Origin: Gammaproteobacteria bacterium
Lineage (GTDB): Bacteria > Pseudomonadota > Gammaproteobacteria > Pseudomonadales > Pseudohongiellaceae
Reading direction: 5' to 3'
Assembly (NCBI GenBank): GCA_030654835.1
Contig: JAURWS010000031.1
Coordinates: 1 to 64,000 of the forward strand
Length of the DNA: 64,000 bases
Shown piece after piece: positions 15,227 to 24,303 of this stretch. The notes under the pieces were generated by a model that did not search any database, had not been told where the DNA came from, and saw only the letters and a program-made list of their open reading frames with translations. The position numbers were made by a program, and so were the translations under genes. How positions within the stretch are numbered: the first letter of the stretch is position 1; each line of letters opens with the position of its first letter.

Positions 15227-16582
15227 TTGCGCTATCCCTCTCGTAAGCCTCCCGTTCGACGAGTTCCAGCAGAACACAAGTTGTTCTATACGGCGTTGCT
15301 GAGTGCAGTTCCCGTGGTTCTGCTGCTGGCCTATATTTTCTTGACCGACCAGAGTATTTCCCTGTCGGATAAAATCATTGTTGTGGGGCTGTGTCTGCTA
15401 TGGCTGTTAGCCGTTGCAGCAAGCATTCATGACATGTTCGTCTATCACCTCAGAACCATCAGTAATCTCATCGAGGCGATTCGGACTGAAGACTACAGCA
15501 TGCGCAGCAGCAGGGTCCGGGACCCGGGAGAGCTGGCTGAGTTGTATCAGCAGATTGATGCACTGACTGAACAGCTGAGCATCGTTCGTCAGGAGGAGAT
15601 TGAGGTCAGCAATCTGCTGGAGCGGATCGTCAATAAGATCAACGTGGCGATCGTCGCTTGCGACAGCAACGACAACATACATCTGGCTAACCGCCTGGTA
15701 TGCAAGTTACTCAACATGTCGTCTGATGAACTGATTGGTCTTCCCATTTCCAGAACCGCGTTGGTCGGAATTTTGAATGAGAAAGGTTCGAGGCTGGTGG
15801 ATTATGAATTCCCCGGCGCCAGCGGACGTTGGCAAATCAATGAGCAGCATTATCGACACCAGGGCAAACCGGGACGCATCATTTTCATCACCGACTTGAA
15901 GCAGGTGCTCAGCGAGGAGGAGATCAGTGCCTGGCAACGACTTATTCGCGTGATCACGCACGAGGTCAACAACTCCCTTACCCCGATAAGCTCAATATGC
16001 CAGACGCTGGAGAGTCATTTGGCTGACATTCCCGAGGAGAAGGGCCGAGGGCTCAAGGAAGGCCTGTCAGTCATCAAGGAGCGCTCCAGAGGACTTCGGG
16101 ATTTCATTGCCGTGTATGCGCGAATCGCGAAGTTACCCGAACCACAAAGGATCAGGTTCTCGGTGTCGGATCTCCTGCAGAAGGTAAGCAGATTCTTCGT
16201 TAACCAGCCCGTGTCAGTTGAACTGGCGAGTGCGGATGTGGACATATTCCTCTTCGGTGACCCGGTGCACATCGAACAGGTTCTGATCAACTTGATCAAG
16301 AATGCTCTTGAGGCCAGCAATGAGGAGCATAGTAAAGTCGAACTCACCGTCTGCAAAAGGGATGGGGTTGTCGAATTTTCTGTGCAGGATGAAGGGCGCG
16401 GCATCAGCAACCCCGCCAACCTGTTCGTGCCTTTCTACACTACCAAAGAGAAGGGGGCGGGCATTGGCCTTACTCTTTCCCGGCAGATCGCCGCAAGGCA
16501 TGGTGGACAGATTATTCTGGAGAACCGTCCCGATGGACGAGGCGCAATCGCCCGGTTTCGAATTCCTTCATCAATAGATTAG
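15227..16582 (+). CDS. NtrY-like sensor histidine kinase
   Basis: A 451-residue membrane kinase. Two membrane helices lie at about 19-39 and 49-72, with a very short periplasmic loop between. A HAMP-like/linker segment and a PAS-like domain (about 125-225) follow. The phospho-acceptor is His245 in THEVNNSLTPI, the NtrY/NtrB-type H-box. The HATPase domain has IEQVLINLIKNALEA (N-box), DEGRGIS and GAGIGLTLSRQI. The tiny periplasmic loop argues for sensing inside the membrane or cytoplasm rather than of an external ligand. It starts at TTG, 9 bp after the regulator gene, its evident partner. Confidence 0.9.
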   Translation: MRYPSRKPPVRRVPAEHKLFYTALLSAVPVVLLLAYIFLTDQSISLSDKIIVVGLCLLWLLAVAASIHDMFVYHLRTISNLIEAIRTEDYSMRSSRVRDPGELAELYQQIDALTEQLSIVRQEEIEVSNLLERIVNKINVAIVACDSNDNIHLANRLVCKLLNMSSDELIGLPISRTALVGILNEKGSRLVDYEFPGASGRWQINEQHYRHQGKPGRIIFITDLKQVLSEEEISAWQRLIRVITHEVNNSLTPISSICQTLESHLADIPEEKGRGLKEGLSVIKERSRGLRDFIAVYARIAKLPEPQRIRFSVSDLLQKVSRFFVNQPVSVELASADVDIFLFGDPVHIEQVLINLIKNALEASNEEHSKVELTVCKRDGVVEFSVQDEGRGISNPANLFVPFYTTKEKGAGIGLTLSRQIAARHGGQIILENRPDGRGAIARFRIPSSID

Positions 16583-16642
16583 GCTGTAGCAGCAACTTCT
16601 TGGATTGGATTTTGCAATTTTAACTACAATTCGAAAAGGTGC

Positions 16643-17232
16643 CTATCGCTCACAACCCCCCTCCACCAACCCTTCAAACTCCTCCGCATCAAACGCCGCC
16701 GTCCCTCCAAACGCATCCAGATAAGTAGAGCAGCGGTTTTCCGGATTCTAGAACTCCGCTTCCAGAAACTCTGCCTTGATGCTCTCCAGCGTCACCTCTT
16801 CTGAAGACATCCGCACACCACCGTCGCTCTCCGAATCCAGCACGATCATCTTGGGGTTAGCGTCTCCGTTTTGCCACGCTTGCCACTGCGGCAACTCACC
16901 CTAGCGTCCAGAGCTCGGATTACCCGTGTGAGCGAAGTTGCCCCAGAGGCCAGGTGCTCGAACGGATCGCCCTCGACAAACACCACGCCGTCGGCCATCG
17001 GTGAGGTCACCAGGCTCACCACGTTGCCGCCACCGGCGGACTCGCCGAAGATCGTGACGTTGCTCGGATCGCCGCCGAACACGCTGATGTTGTCTCTGAC
17101 CCACCCCAGTCCGGCGATGGTATCGACGGTGCTCCAGTTGCCGCTGGCGGCGGCGCTGACACCGGGTTCGGTTCCCGACTCGTATCGTCTCTTTTGGAGA
17201 GATATAGCACCGGGGAGCACCACGCCGTACAT
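16643..17232 (-). pseudogene. Decayed type-B carboxylesterase
   Basis: On the minus strand one frame reads [20 protein letters not shown] followed by [13 protein letters not shown], the unmistakable nucleophile region of type-B carboxylesterases (Ser in GESAG). It then jumps, with a frame change, to [20 protein letters not shown], the family's C-terminal part, continuing [20 protein letters not shown] to an in-frame TAG at about residue 30 before the natural end. Roughly 300 codons between the two parts, with the Glu/Asp and His of the triad, are missing, and the N-terminus is not recognisable upstream of 17150. The gene is a clear deletion/frameshift relic. Confidence 0.82.
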
Positions 17233-17460
17233 GGAGGTGCGGGGCGGCGTATACCGCTATGCCGCCTATACATTCAGGCATGAGGGCAAGCGCATGGAAC
17301 AGCCTGTGATGGACTGGGTCGGCGAGATGCCCATTTTGGGTAAGCAGTTCACCTACCAGTTGGAGCTCGATTCAGCTCGTTTGCCGTTTCCGATCAGGCT
17401 TCTGCAAGTTAACCTCACCAAATTCGCCAAGGCAGCTATAATTCTCGGAGAGGTACAAAC

Positions 17461-18618
17461 ATGAACCGAGTTGCCGTCAGTCCCGAGCTTGTCCAGTGGG
17501 CCCGCGAGCGCGCCCATCTGGATGTGGAAACGCTTGAACCCAAATTCCCGAAACTCTCCCAATGGGAGAGGTGTGAGGTGCTGCCGACATTCAAGCAACT
17601 GGAAAGCTTTGCCAACGCGACCCACGTGCCTTTTGGTTATCTGTTCCTGCCAGAGCCTCCGCAAATTCCCATGCCGATACCGGACTTTCGCACGCTGCAA
17701 AACCAGCAACTTCGCACTGCCAGCCCCGATCTGCTGGATACGATTTATGCCATGCAGGGGCGACAGTCCTGGCTTCGGGAAACCCGTGCGGAGTGCGACG
17801 CGCTTTCTCGTGAGTTTGTTGGCAGCGCAAGCCTCACGGATGACCCGGCGGCAATTGGTCGTGAAATGCGGCGGTTGTTGGACCTGGAGCACGGCTGGGC
17901 GGCCAATGTGCGTACCTGGCAGGACGCTGTCAGTGCCTTGCGCATCGCCATTGAAGCATTGGGGGTGATGGCGGTCATCAATGGCGTGGTGGGCAACAAT
18001 ACCCATCGCGCACTCAATGTGGAGGAGTTTCGCGGCTTTGCGCTCAGCGATGAGTATGCGCCGCTGATCTTCGTTAACGGTGCGGACGCCAAGTCTGCAC
18101 AGATGTTCACGCTGGCCCATGAGCTGGCCCATCTCTGGCTGGGCGCCGAAGGTTCTGGATTGTCTGGCTTCTCCGGCATTTTTCCGGATGGTGCCCCCGT
18201 AGAGATATTTTGTGATCAAGCAGCCGCTGAATTTCTAGTGCCGGAGGCGGAGCTGCGTGCCGCTTGGTCTGACGTGAGCCGCGAGGAAGCGCCTTTCGAA
18301 CTACTGGCGCGCCGGTTCAAGGTAAGCCCCATCGTTGTTGGCCGTCGCGCTTTGGATTTGCGTTTGATAGAGCGTCAGTACTTCTTCGATTTTTATGAGG
18401 TTTATATCCGCCAGGAGCGTAATGGCAAGCAAGCGACTGCCAGCGGTGGTGATTTCTATAACAACCAGAATACACGTGTTGGCAGCTTGTTTGCGGTGCA
18501 GGTAATCCGCGCTGCCAGAGAGAGGCGCATAGGATTCAAACAAGCCTATGAGTTGACGGGATTGAATGGTGGCGCATTTCAAGAGTATGCCCGTCGTCTG
18601 GGAATGGAGCTGTCTTGA
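17461..18618 (+). CDS. ImmA/IrrE-family metallopeptidase
   Basis: A 385-residue protein. The N-terminal part resembles the HTH-like leader seen in this group (LSQWERCEVLPTFKQLESFA and ATHVPFGYLFLPEPP), followed by the zinc-peptidase domain with HELAH at 220-224 and a downstream E in CDQAAAEFLVP as probable third ligand. ImmA/IrrE peptidases cleave repressors or are part of TA-like and prophage circuits. GGAGAGG lies upstream of the ATG. This long form is often followed by a PIN-domain (DUF4411) gene, but none is seen here: the next 170 bp hold no gene. It may be a residual half of a mobile module. Confidence 0.82.
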   Translation: MNRVAVSPELVQWARERAHLDVETLEPKFPKLSQWERCEVLPTFKQLESFANATHVPFGYLFLPEPPQIPMPIPDFRTLQNQQLRTASPDLLDTIYAMQGRQSWLRETRAECDALSREFVGSASLTDDPAAIGREMRRLLDLEHGWAANVRTWQDAVSALRIAIEALGVMAVINGVVGNNTHRALNVEEFRGFALSDEYAPLIFVNGADAKSAQMFTLAHELAHLWLGAEGSGLSGFSGIFPDGAPVEIFCDQAAAEFLVPEAELRAAWSDVSREEAPFELLARRFKVSPIVVGRRALDLRLIERQYFFDFYEVYIRQERNGKQATASGGDFYNNQNTRVGSLFAVQVIRAARERRIGFKQAYELTGLNGGAFQEYARRLGMELS

Positions 18619-18789
18619 CCGTGTACGTGAATGACAATCTTGTTAAATGGGTGAAAGAGTCGGTGCCAGGCAATTTTTTTTGAACACCAATCAAACCGAT
18701 GTGGTCAGTGCCTATACTGAAACCATGCTGAGAGCGTTACGGGTCCAGTATTACTGACTGGGTGCGATGCATCTGCCTCACTTCAGAAC

Positions 18790-19446
18790 TTGAACCACCG
18801 CCACACGGAGCCCCACTTGCCCCTCACAATCCCTCAGAAACTTTTCGAAGAAATCACCCGACGAGAACACGCGCTGACGTCCGCAGACATCAAGACACTG
18901 GGATGGCAGCAGGCGTTGTCCGCGAGCCAGCAGCGGCAGGACCATATGGCGAGGTTGATTACGTCAACGGCCTCGGCTGCCATCGCTTGCCAGGCCGGAT
19001 GCTGGTACTGCTGCTATTTCAAAGTGGAAGTGCGCTCTGAGGAAGCGCTGCAGATTGTGAAATTTGTCCGCGAGAATTTCAGTCCCGAGCGGGCGAAGCG
19101 ACTGCAGGACGACGTTGCGGAAAACGCCGGCGCCCTGCGTGGTCTGCCGCGCGAGGAGCAACTGACCGCGAACCGCAAGTGCGCGTTTCTGGATGATGGC
19201 AAGTGCTCCATTTACGCGGTGCGGCCGGCGCGTTGCAGGACCTTCCATGCGAAGGATGTCTCCGGGTGCAAGCAGGCCTGGGATGAACCGACGAACCTGA
19301 AGATTCCGAGCACATTGGTGCCCGAGCTGCTTTATACCGGCGAGGCGCATTTGAAGGGATATCGGCAGGCCTTCACCGACGCAGGGTATGACAACGGCGT
19401 GTACGAAATGAATGCGGCGCTGGAGAAGGCGTTGCACACTTACTAG
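18790..19446 (+). CDS. YkgJ-family cysteine-cluster protein
   Basis: A 218-residue protein with a CxxGCWYCC-type group (CQAGCWYCCY, about 67-76), then CAFLDDGKCSIYAVRPARCR and FHAKDVSGC, the spaced cysteines of the YkgJ zinc/iron-cluster family (CxxxCC, C-x7-C-x5-RPxxCR). The metal and role are unknown. The start is a TTG at 18790 in the frame; starts slightly downstream (a TTG at 18817) are equally possible as no strong RBS is visible. It precedes dusC by 94 bp but has its own likely promoter; no operon is evident. Confidence 0.82.
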   Translation: MNHRHTEPHLPLTIPQKLFEEITRREHALTSADIKTLGWQQALSASQQRQDHMARLITSTASAAIACQAGCWYCCYFKVEVRSEEALQIVKFVRENFSPERAKRLQDDVAENAGALRGLPREEQLTANRKCAFLDDGKCSIYAVRPARCRTFHAKDVSGCKQAWDEPTNLKIPSTLVPELLYTGEAHLKGYRQAFTDAGYDNGVYEMNAALEKALHTY

Positions 19447-19540
19447 TCTCGTCGATATCTGGCTATACTCCGCGCATTTCTTTGAGCACTACTTTGCGCG
19501 CTTCTTTCACCCTCGCATTTCAAATAGACAGCACTCATTC

Positions 19541-20464
19541 ATGCGCATCATTCTCGCCCCCATGGAAGGCCTCGCCGATGTACATCTGCGGCGCCTGATC
19601 ACCGCTCAGGGCGGCTTCGACTGGAGCGTGTCGGAGTTCGTGCGGGTGGTGGATCGACCTTATCCCGACAGGGTGCTCTACGGCATGTGCCCGGAGCTGA
19701 TGAACGGCGGGCGCACGGACTCCGGCACTCCTGTGCGCGTGCAGCTGCTGGGCAGCGATGCCGAGGCGATGGCGGCCAATGCGTTGCGCGCCGTCGAGCT
19801 GGGCTCCTACGGTATCGACATCAACTTTGGCTGCCCGAGCAAAACGGTCAATCGCCGCAACGGCGGGGCGATCATGCTGCAGGAGCCAGAGAGTCTGTAT
19901 CGCGTGGTGAGTGCCGTGCGTGCGGCGCTGCCGACGAGTGTGGTGGTCTCAGCGAAGATGCGGCTGGGGTTTGATGATACGTCGCTGATGCTGGAGAACG
20001 CTGCCGCCATCGAAGCTGCAGGGGCGACCGAGCTGACGGTGCATGCCCGCACGCGTCGCCAGGGCTACGCACCCCCCGCGCATTGGCACGAACTGGCACG
20101 CATTCGCGAGCACATCCGCATTCCGCTGATTGCCAATGGCGACATCTGCTCGGTGGAGGACTATCACCGCTGCGTGGCGGCGACGGGCACTGTCGATGTG
20201 ATGCTGGGACGTGGCGCTGTGCGCATGCCGTCGCTGGCGCGGCAGATTCGCGACAACTGTCCTCAGGACTCCCCGTGGGTAAGCATCGAACCTTTGCTGA
20301 ACGACTTCTGGCGGCAGCTCAGCGCGGTGCTCTCACCGCGTGATCGCATCGGGCGCATTCGCCAGTGGGTCAACTATCTGCGCCAGCGTCACCCCGAGGC
20401 GGAGGTGCTGTGGCAGCTCATCCGGCAGGAGTCCGATATTCAGAGGTTGGATGCGGTGCTTTGA
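19541..20464 (+). CDS. dusC: tRNA-dihydrouridine(16) synthase DusC
   Basis: A 307-residue FMN enzyme that reduces U16 of tRNA to dihydrouridine. It opens MRIILAPMEGLADVHLRRLI, carries the catalytic Cys98 in NFGCPSKTVNRRNGG (same position as in E. coli DusC), K in SAKMRLG, H in TVHARTRRQGY and the phosphate site IANGDI ... DVMLGRGA. The start at 19541 is the Met at which the family begins; a longer open frame upstream overlaps the previous gene. The 'YAPPAHW' loop and C-terminal helical domain fit DusC rather than DusA or DusB. No fault is seen. Confidence 0.93.
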   Translation: MRIILAPMEGLADVHLRRLITAQGGFDWSVSEFVRVVDRPYPDRVLYGMCPELMNGGRTDSGTPVRVQLLGSDAEAMAANALRAVELGSYGIDINFGCPSKTVNRRNGGAIMLQEPESLYRVVSAVRAALPTSVVVSAKMRLGFDDTSLMLENAAAIEAAGATELTVHARTRRQGYAPPAHWHELARIREHIRIPLIANGDICSVEDYHRCVAATGTVDVMLGRGAVRMPSLARQIRDNCPQDSPWVSIEPLLNDFWRQLSAVLSPRDRIGRIRQWVNYLRQRHPEAEVLWQLIRQESDIQRLDAVL

Positions 20465-20495
20465 TTAACACCGGCGAATAGCCCGGCAGACATCC

Positions 20496-21320
20496 CTACT
20501 TCTTGCGAATAAATGCCAGCAGGTCCTTGGTCAGTTTCTCTTTATGAGTCGCGAACAGTCCGTGTGGTGCACCCTTGTATTCGACCAGCGTTGACTGACT
20601 GATGGCTTTCGCGGCAAGCCTGGACGATGCATCAATGGGCACTGTCTTGTCTTCTGTGCCATGGATGAGCAGCGTCGGCACTTTGAAATGCGCCAGGTCG
20701 CCTCGAAAATCTGTCGTCGAAAATGATTTCAGACATTCCAGCGTTGCCCTCAGGCTACCCTGCATGGCGATGTTGTGCATGGCGCGCAGCAGTTCGTCGC
20801 TGATCGTATTGCCGGGGGTTCCAACGCCGAAAAAGCTCTTGAAAAATTCAGTGAGGAATTTTGCGCGGTCGGCATTGATTGCCTGGGCTGTTTTATCGAA
20901 CGCTTCCTGCTCGGTGCCCAGCGGATTGTCTTTGGTCTTCAGGCGAAAGGGCACAACGGAGGCGATGAGTCCGGCCTTTGCCACTGACTTGCCGTGGTGC
21001 CGCGACATGTAGCGTGCCACCTCGCCGCCGCCCATCGAGAAGCCGACGATGATAGTGTTCTTCGCGCCCGTGTGTTCGATGACGGCGGCGAGGTCATCGC
21101 TCAGCGTGTCATAGTCGTAGCCACTCCAGGGTTGCGACGAACGGCCAAAGCCTCGGCGATCATAAGCAATGGCGCGATAGCCCGCATCGGCAATCGCCAT
21201 CGCCTGATCTTCCCAGCTGTCGGCGGAAAGCGGCCAGCCATGCAACAGGATCACAGGCTGACCATTGCCCCAGTCTTTCATGTAAAGAGATGTCTTGTCT
21301 TTGGTGGTGATGTAGCTCAT
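20496..21320 (-). CDS. Alpha/beta hydrolase, cofactor-free haloperoxidase/arylesterase type
   Basis: A 274-residue enzyme with LLHGWPLSADSWEDQ (25-39), YDRRGFGRSSQPW (53-65), nucleophile elbow GFSMGG (Ser95), acid Asp in HGTEDKTVP and His in GAPHGLF. This is the pattern of the non-haem chloroperoxidase/aryl esterase family, which in vivo are esterases or perhydrolases. There is no signal peptide, so it is cytoplasmic. The ATG at 21320 is preferred (GGGAG upstream); a GTG two codons earlier is possible. It is convergent with dusC and stands alone. Confidence 0.85.
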   Translation of the reverse strand: MSYITTKDKTSLYMKDWGNGQPVILLHGWPLSADSWEDQAMAIADAGYRAIAYDRRGFGRSSQPWSGYDYDTLSDDLAAVIEHTGAKNTIIVGFSMGGGEVARYMSRHHGKSVAKAGLIASVVPFRLKTKDNPLGTEQEAFDKTAQAINADRAKFLTEFFKSFFGVGTPGNTISDELLRAMHNIAMQGSLRATLECLKSFSTTDFRGDLAHFKVPTLLIHGTEDKTVPIDASSRLAAKAISQSTLVEYKGAPHGLFATHKEKLTKDLLAFIRKK

Positions 21321-21497
21321 GCGCACGCTCCCTCAGCACTCGGATAGGCTGGTCGGTTAGACTGTAAGGAAGTATCGCGTGAGTGGCTGTTGGGCAGCAC
21401 ACAGACTCATCCGCCGAACTAATCGGATAGACTCGCTGGTCTATACTTTCGATGTTGGACCCGACCCGACACAAAACCAATAACAGGAGTAATTCGA

Positions 21498-21971
21498 ATG
21501 ATGAAGAAATTTTTGTCCGGCATGGCACTACTGTGCAGCGTTGCCCTCTCATCCCTCGGCATGGCGCAGGAAGCCACGGCCCCCGCAGCGCTAACCTATG
21601 ACATGGCAGAGCGGGCAATGACCGCAGCGCTGGCGGAAGCCCGGGCCAATAGCTGGAACCTCACCATCGTGGTCGCAGATGCAGCGGGGCTGCCCGTGAT
21701 GATTCATCGCATGGACGGGGCCTCTGCCCGGTCATACGAGATCGCACTGGCCAAAGCGCTGGTAGTCACCACGACAGGCCTGTCGTCCGGCGAATACGGT
21801 CGCAAGCTGCAGGCGGGGGAAATTGCGGAAGTGTCGAATGGCGTCACTTTCCCGGGTGGTGTGCCGGTCATGCTCAACGGTGAAAGGATTGGCGCGGTCA
21901 CCGCCAGTGGTGCGAGAGGCGTCGAGGACGAACAGGTGTCACTCGCAGGTGCAGCGGCGATTGCCAACTAA
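21498..21971 (+). CDS. Secreted GlcG/HbpS-family haem-binding-like protein
   Basis: A 157-residue exported protein: signal peptide 1-24 (ending GMAQ), then the single HbpS/GlcG domain with [70 protein letters not shown] and a final [12 protein letters not shown]. Members bind haem or act as sensors for degraded cofactors; physiological role is usually unknown. ACAGGAG precedes the ATG by 8 nt. The following DUF2200 gene starts 35 bp later and may be co-transcribed. Confidence 0.85.
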   Translation: MMKKFLSGMALLCSVALSSLGMAQEATAPAALTYDMAERAMTAALAEARANSWNLTIVVADAAGLPVMIHRMDGASARSYEIALAKALVVTTTGLSSGEYGRKLQAGEIAEVSNGVTFPGGVPVMLNGERIGAVTASGARGVEDEQVSLAGAAAIAN

Positions 21972-22006
21972 GCATCGTTATGACCGCGCAAGGCGGAGAA
22001 GAGACG

Positions 22007-22369
22007 ATGCCCAAACATAATATCTTCGCCACCGCCTTTGCGAAGGTGTATCCGATGTACGTTCAGAAAGCGGAGCGTAAAAATCGTTCCAGGGAAGAGG
22101 TTGATCAGATCATCTGCTGGCTGACGGGCTATGACCAGGCGGGTCTGCAGCAGCAGATCGATCAGGCAAACAATTTCGAAATCTTCTTTGCGCAAGCGCC
22201 GGGCATGCATCCGAATATTGCGCTGATCAAGGGTGTCGTGTGCGGTGTTCGCATAGAAGATATCGAGGACCCGCTGATGAAAAAAATTCGCTACCTGGAC
22301 AAGCTGATTGATGAGCTTGCAAAAGGCCGGGCGATGGAAAAGATTCTGCGGCAACAGGGCGGTTCATAA
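22007..22369 (+). CDS. DUF2200 family protein
   Basis: A 120-residue cytoplasmic protein beginning [20 protein letters not shown], followed by [20 protein letters not shown], the acidic-aromatic segment [20 protein letters not shown] and a [20 protein letters not shown] end, the whole DUF2200 domain at usual length. The start at 22007 (MPKHN) matches the family; an ATG-less extension upstream to 21980 is not conserved. Function unknown. Confidence 0.85.
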   Translation: MPKHNIFATAFAKVYPMYVQKAERKNRSREEVDQIICWLTGYDQAGLQQQIDQANNFEIFFAQAPGMHPNIALIKGVVCGVRIEDIEDPLMKKIRYLDKLIDELAKGRAMEKILRQQGGS

Positions 22370-22395
22370 TCGAAAAGTCTGAATATTCCGGATTG

Positions 22396-23004
22396 TCAGC
22401 GACACATCTCTGGGTAAAAGAGGCTGTCCATGTCCGGAAAGTTCAGACACGCTTGCTTGGCGTTTTCAAAGGGGCCGAGAAGAAGATCGCAGGCCTCACC
22501 CAACGCGTAGTAATAGCCGGAACTATGTGCTCCAGCGCGGCACACATCACCGTCACCACAGACGAAGTTTATATCGGCCTCATAAACGGTGGACTGGAAT
22601 TCGCTGAGGTCGTCCATATACTGATTGAAGTCATCAAGACACTCAACCTCTTCCGCTGATGCGGTTTCCTCGTAGGTATTGCTATCGCTTGTGTCCGTGT
22701 ACGTGTCTACGGATGCAGCATTGGTGACGCCATTGATTTCCAGCCCCGCCCATAGCGATGCCGCATACTCTGTAATAATCAGGTTGCCTGTTGCTCCAGT
22801 GGCGGCTTTTTCATACGTGCCCACCCAGATGTCATACGTCCCTTGCGCAGGATTTTTCAGAGAGATTCCCGGGTTTGATCCACCTGCTTCGGCGTTGTCA
22901 TCGTTACAAATCCATTTGCCATTGGGGTCGTTGATCACCAGTGTCGTATCAATGCTCGCGGAGACAAATATGCCGATAAGAGCAGTTTGGCTGTCGAGCA
23001 CCAA
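22396..23004 (-). CDS. Secreted beta-sandwich protein lacking its signal peptide (possibly truncated)
   Basis: A 202-residue frame from a GTG at 23004. The N-terminal half resembles bacterial pre-peptidase-like beta-sandwich repeats: DTTLVINDPNGKWICNDDNA, then GISLKNPAQGTYDIWVGTYE. The C-terminal half is Cys-rich (CLDDFNQYMDD, FVCGDGDVC, ACDLLLG, ACLNFPD, EMCR). The frame is open 26 codons further upstream and reads YLGAGCSGYIYAAAPDFELV, typical of the same domain's first strand, but then hits TGA (23083-23085) without a start codon or signal peptide. I infer a 5' loss or nonsense mutation in a once-exported protein. Confidence 0.55.
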   Translation of the reverse strand: MVLDSQTALIGIFVSASIDTTLVINDPNGKWICNDDNAEAGGSNPGISLKNPAQGTYDIWVGTYEKAATGATGNLIITEYAASLWAGLEINGVTNAASVDTYTDTSDSNTYEETASAEEVECLDDFNQYMDDLSEFQSTVYEADINFVCGDGDVCRAGAHSSGYYYALGEACDLLLGPFENAKQACLNFPDMDSLFYPEMCR

Positions 23005-23160
23005 TTCAAAATCTGGAGCGGCTGCGTAAATGTAGCCACTGCAACCAGCGCCCAGATACCGTGAATGGCGAAAATTTACGCATCAAATTCCGAGTCATTT
23101 TTACTGCCGCGTTCTCTGATTGGTTTTGAATGATGAAATATTTGTATGAGAAGTCAGACT

Positions 23161-23538
23161 CTATGCTGAACAAATAAGACTTCGAACACTCACTTCCAGT
23201 TGCGTAGCTGTCGGCCGCGTCGGCGATTCAATCCATCGATAACCATCAATGACATAGGCATTGGCTCCGGTTCTGAACAGCTCCGCATCCAGCTTCAGTG
23301 CGGCATTGTTCATGGCCTGGGTTGCTGAGTCGCCCGCATCGCCGAGTACGACCAGTGCCCCCATTTCTCCGCAGTCGGCACCCGCCACTCTCACGATTGC
23401 TTCAGAGCGCGTCAGATAGGTGGAGTTTGTGAGAGTGAGGAAGGTTTCGAACGGGAATGTTGTGGGGATGGTTTCTGCGCAACCGCCCAGCACCAGCAGC
23501 GACAGCAGAAGAATTTTTCGAAGACAGCTTTCACGCAT
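23161..23538 (-). CDS. Small lipoprotein of unknown function
   Basis: A 125-residue protein. The first 20 residues, RKILLLSLLVLGGC, are a lipoprotein signal with lipobox LGGC. The mature part reads TYLTRSEAIVRVAGADCGEM, GALVVLGDAGDSATQAMNNA and ANAYVIDGYRWIESPTRPTA, ending with CSA. A DUF4156-like or similar 'Cys-G-M-G ... A-N-A-x-V-I-D' outline is present, but I do not assign a family. The Met at 23538 is chosen because the signal begins there; the frame opens 24 codons earlier without conserved sequence. Confidence 0.72.
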   Translation of the reverse strand: MRESCLRKILLLSLLVLGGCAETIPTTFPFETFLTLTNSTYLTRSEAIVRVAGADCGEMGALVVLGDAGDSATQAMNNAALKLDAELFRTGANAYVIDGYRWIESPTRPTATQLEVSVRSLICSA

Positions 23539-23623
23539 AAACGACAGCACTGCGTTACCACACTTGTTCAAGAAGAGAGAGGCCAGCCCGAACAGGCTGA
23601 CCTCGCTCAAAGCTCAGTCAGAA

Positions 23624-23986
23624 CTAGCGACGTACACCAGCAACAGGAATCGCACCGAAATCGGTGTCGAAATTGCCAGCCAGGTTGTCGCCGTCAATGG
23701 TGCCCGCGAAGCGCAGAGTCAGTGTTTGGCCCTGTGCATCAACAGTGGTCTCGAAGTTCACGGCATTGCCTTCCACCGTGACTCCATTCAGCGCCGCAGA
23801 GCCGAGGTCACCTGAAGACAAGGTGCCACTCAGATCAGGTTGGATATCCAAAATCACGACCATCGCGCCGACCGGGGTCTCGATGTTGACATCCCAGATG
23901 CCGACCGCTGGATTTTGTGTAGAGGCGCAGGCAGCAAGTAACAGGGCAGCAACCAACAACAGCGAGCCCTTCAATAATCTTTTCAT
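23624..23986 (-). CDS. Small lipoprotein of unknown function
   Basis: A 120-residue lipoprotein: signal MKRLLKGSLLLVAALLLAAC with lipobox LAAC, then a beta-rich mature part: GIWDVNIETPVGAMVVILDI, LSGTLSSGDLGSAALNGVTV, AVNFETTVDAQGQTLTLRFA and GTIDGDNLAGNFDTDFGAIP. The alternating strands resemble the small beta-barrel lipoproteins that occur beside hydrolases, but no function follows. GGGGAA lies 6-7 nt before the ATG. It is followed after 86 bp by the other lipoprotein gene in the same direction. Confidence 0.75.
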   Translation of the reverse strand: MKRLLKGSLLLVAALLLAACASTQNPAVGIWDVNIETPVGAMVVILDIQPDLSGTLSSGDLGSAALNGVTVEGNAVNFETTVDAQGQTLTLRFAGTIDGDNLAGNFDTDFGAIPVAGVRR

Positions 23987-24303
23987 GATTTCCCCTTAAT
24001 CTTCATGTCCGCCTGGTAGCGGATTGTATTTTGTAAACGAGTGTTTGCAGACATACCCAGCGAGCTGGTGACGCCGGGCTATTTTCGCCTGAATCAGGGG
24101 CGAGTCAACGACATTCTATGCAGCTCCCGCGATATTTTTGTGTTAATTCTGACTGATTATTGAAAATTCAAGGATTCGGTGATGGCGCGCCATTCAGATG
24201 AGGTGAGCGTGTTTGAAGCACTATAGGAACTGCTATATGCTCGCCGCAGGCAACTCATACCGGCAGAAGTACACACGCACTTTATAGAATCAGGGGGTAC
24301 GTC
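23987..24303. other. Intergenic region between divergent genes
   Basis: About 317 bp between a lipoprotein gene (leftward) and the Mo-hydroxylase operon (rightward). It must hold both promoters. No clear operator palindrome, RNA gene or ORF is seen. An A+T-rich stretch lies at 24130-24170 and a GGGGG run just before the ATG of the iron-sulphur subunit. Confidence 0.5.

Noticed and set aside
16871-17464. Plus-strand frame over the carboxylesterase relic
   Set aside because: The first two thirds are antisense to the recognisable esterase motifs and the rest is not protein-like; no RBS.
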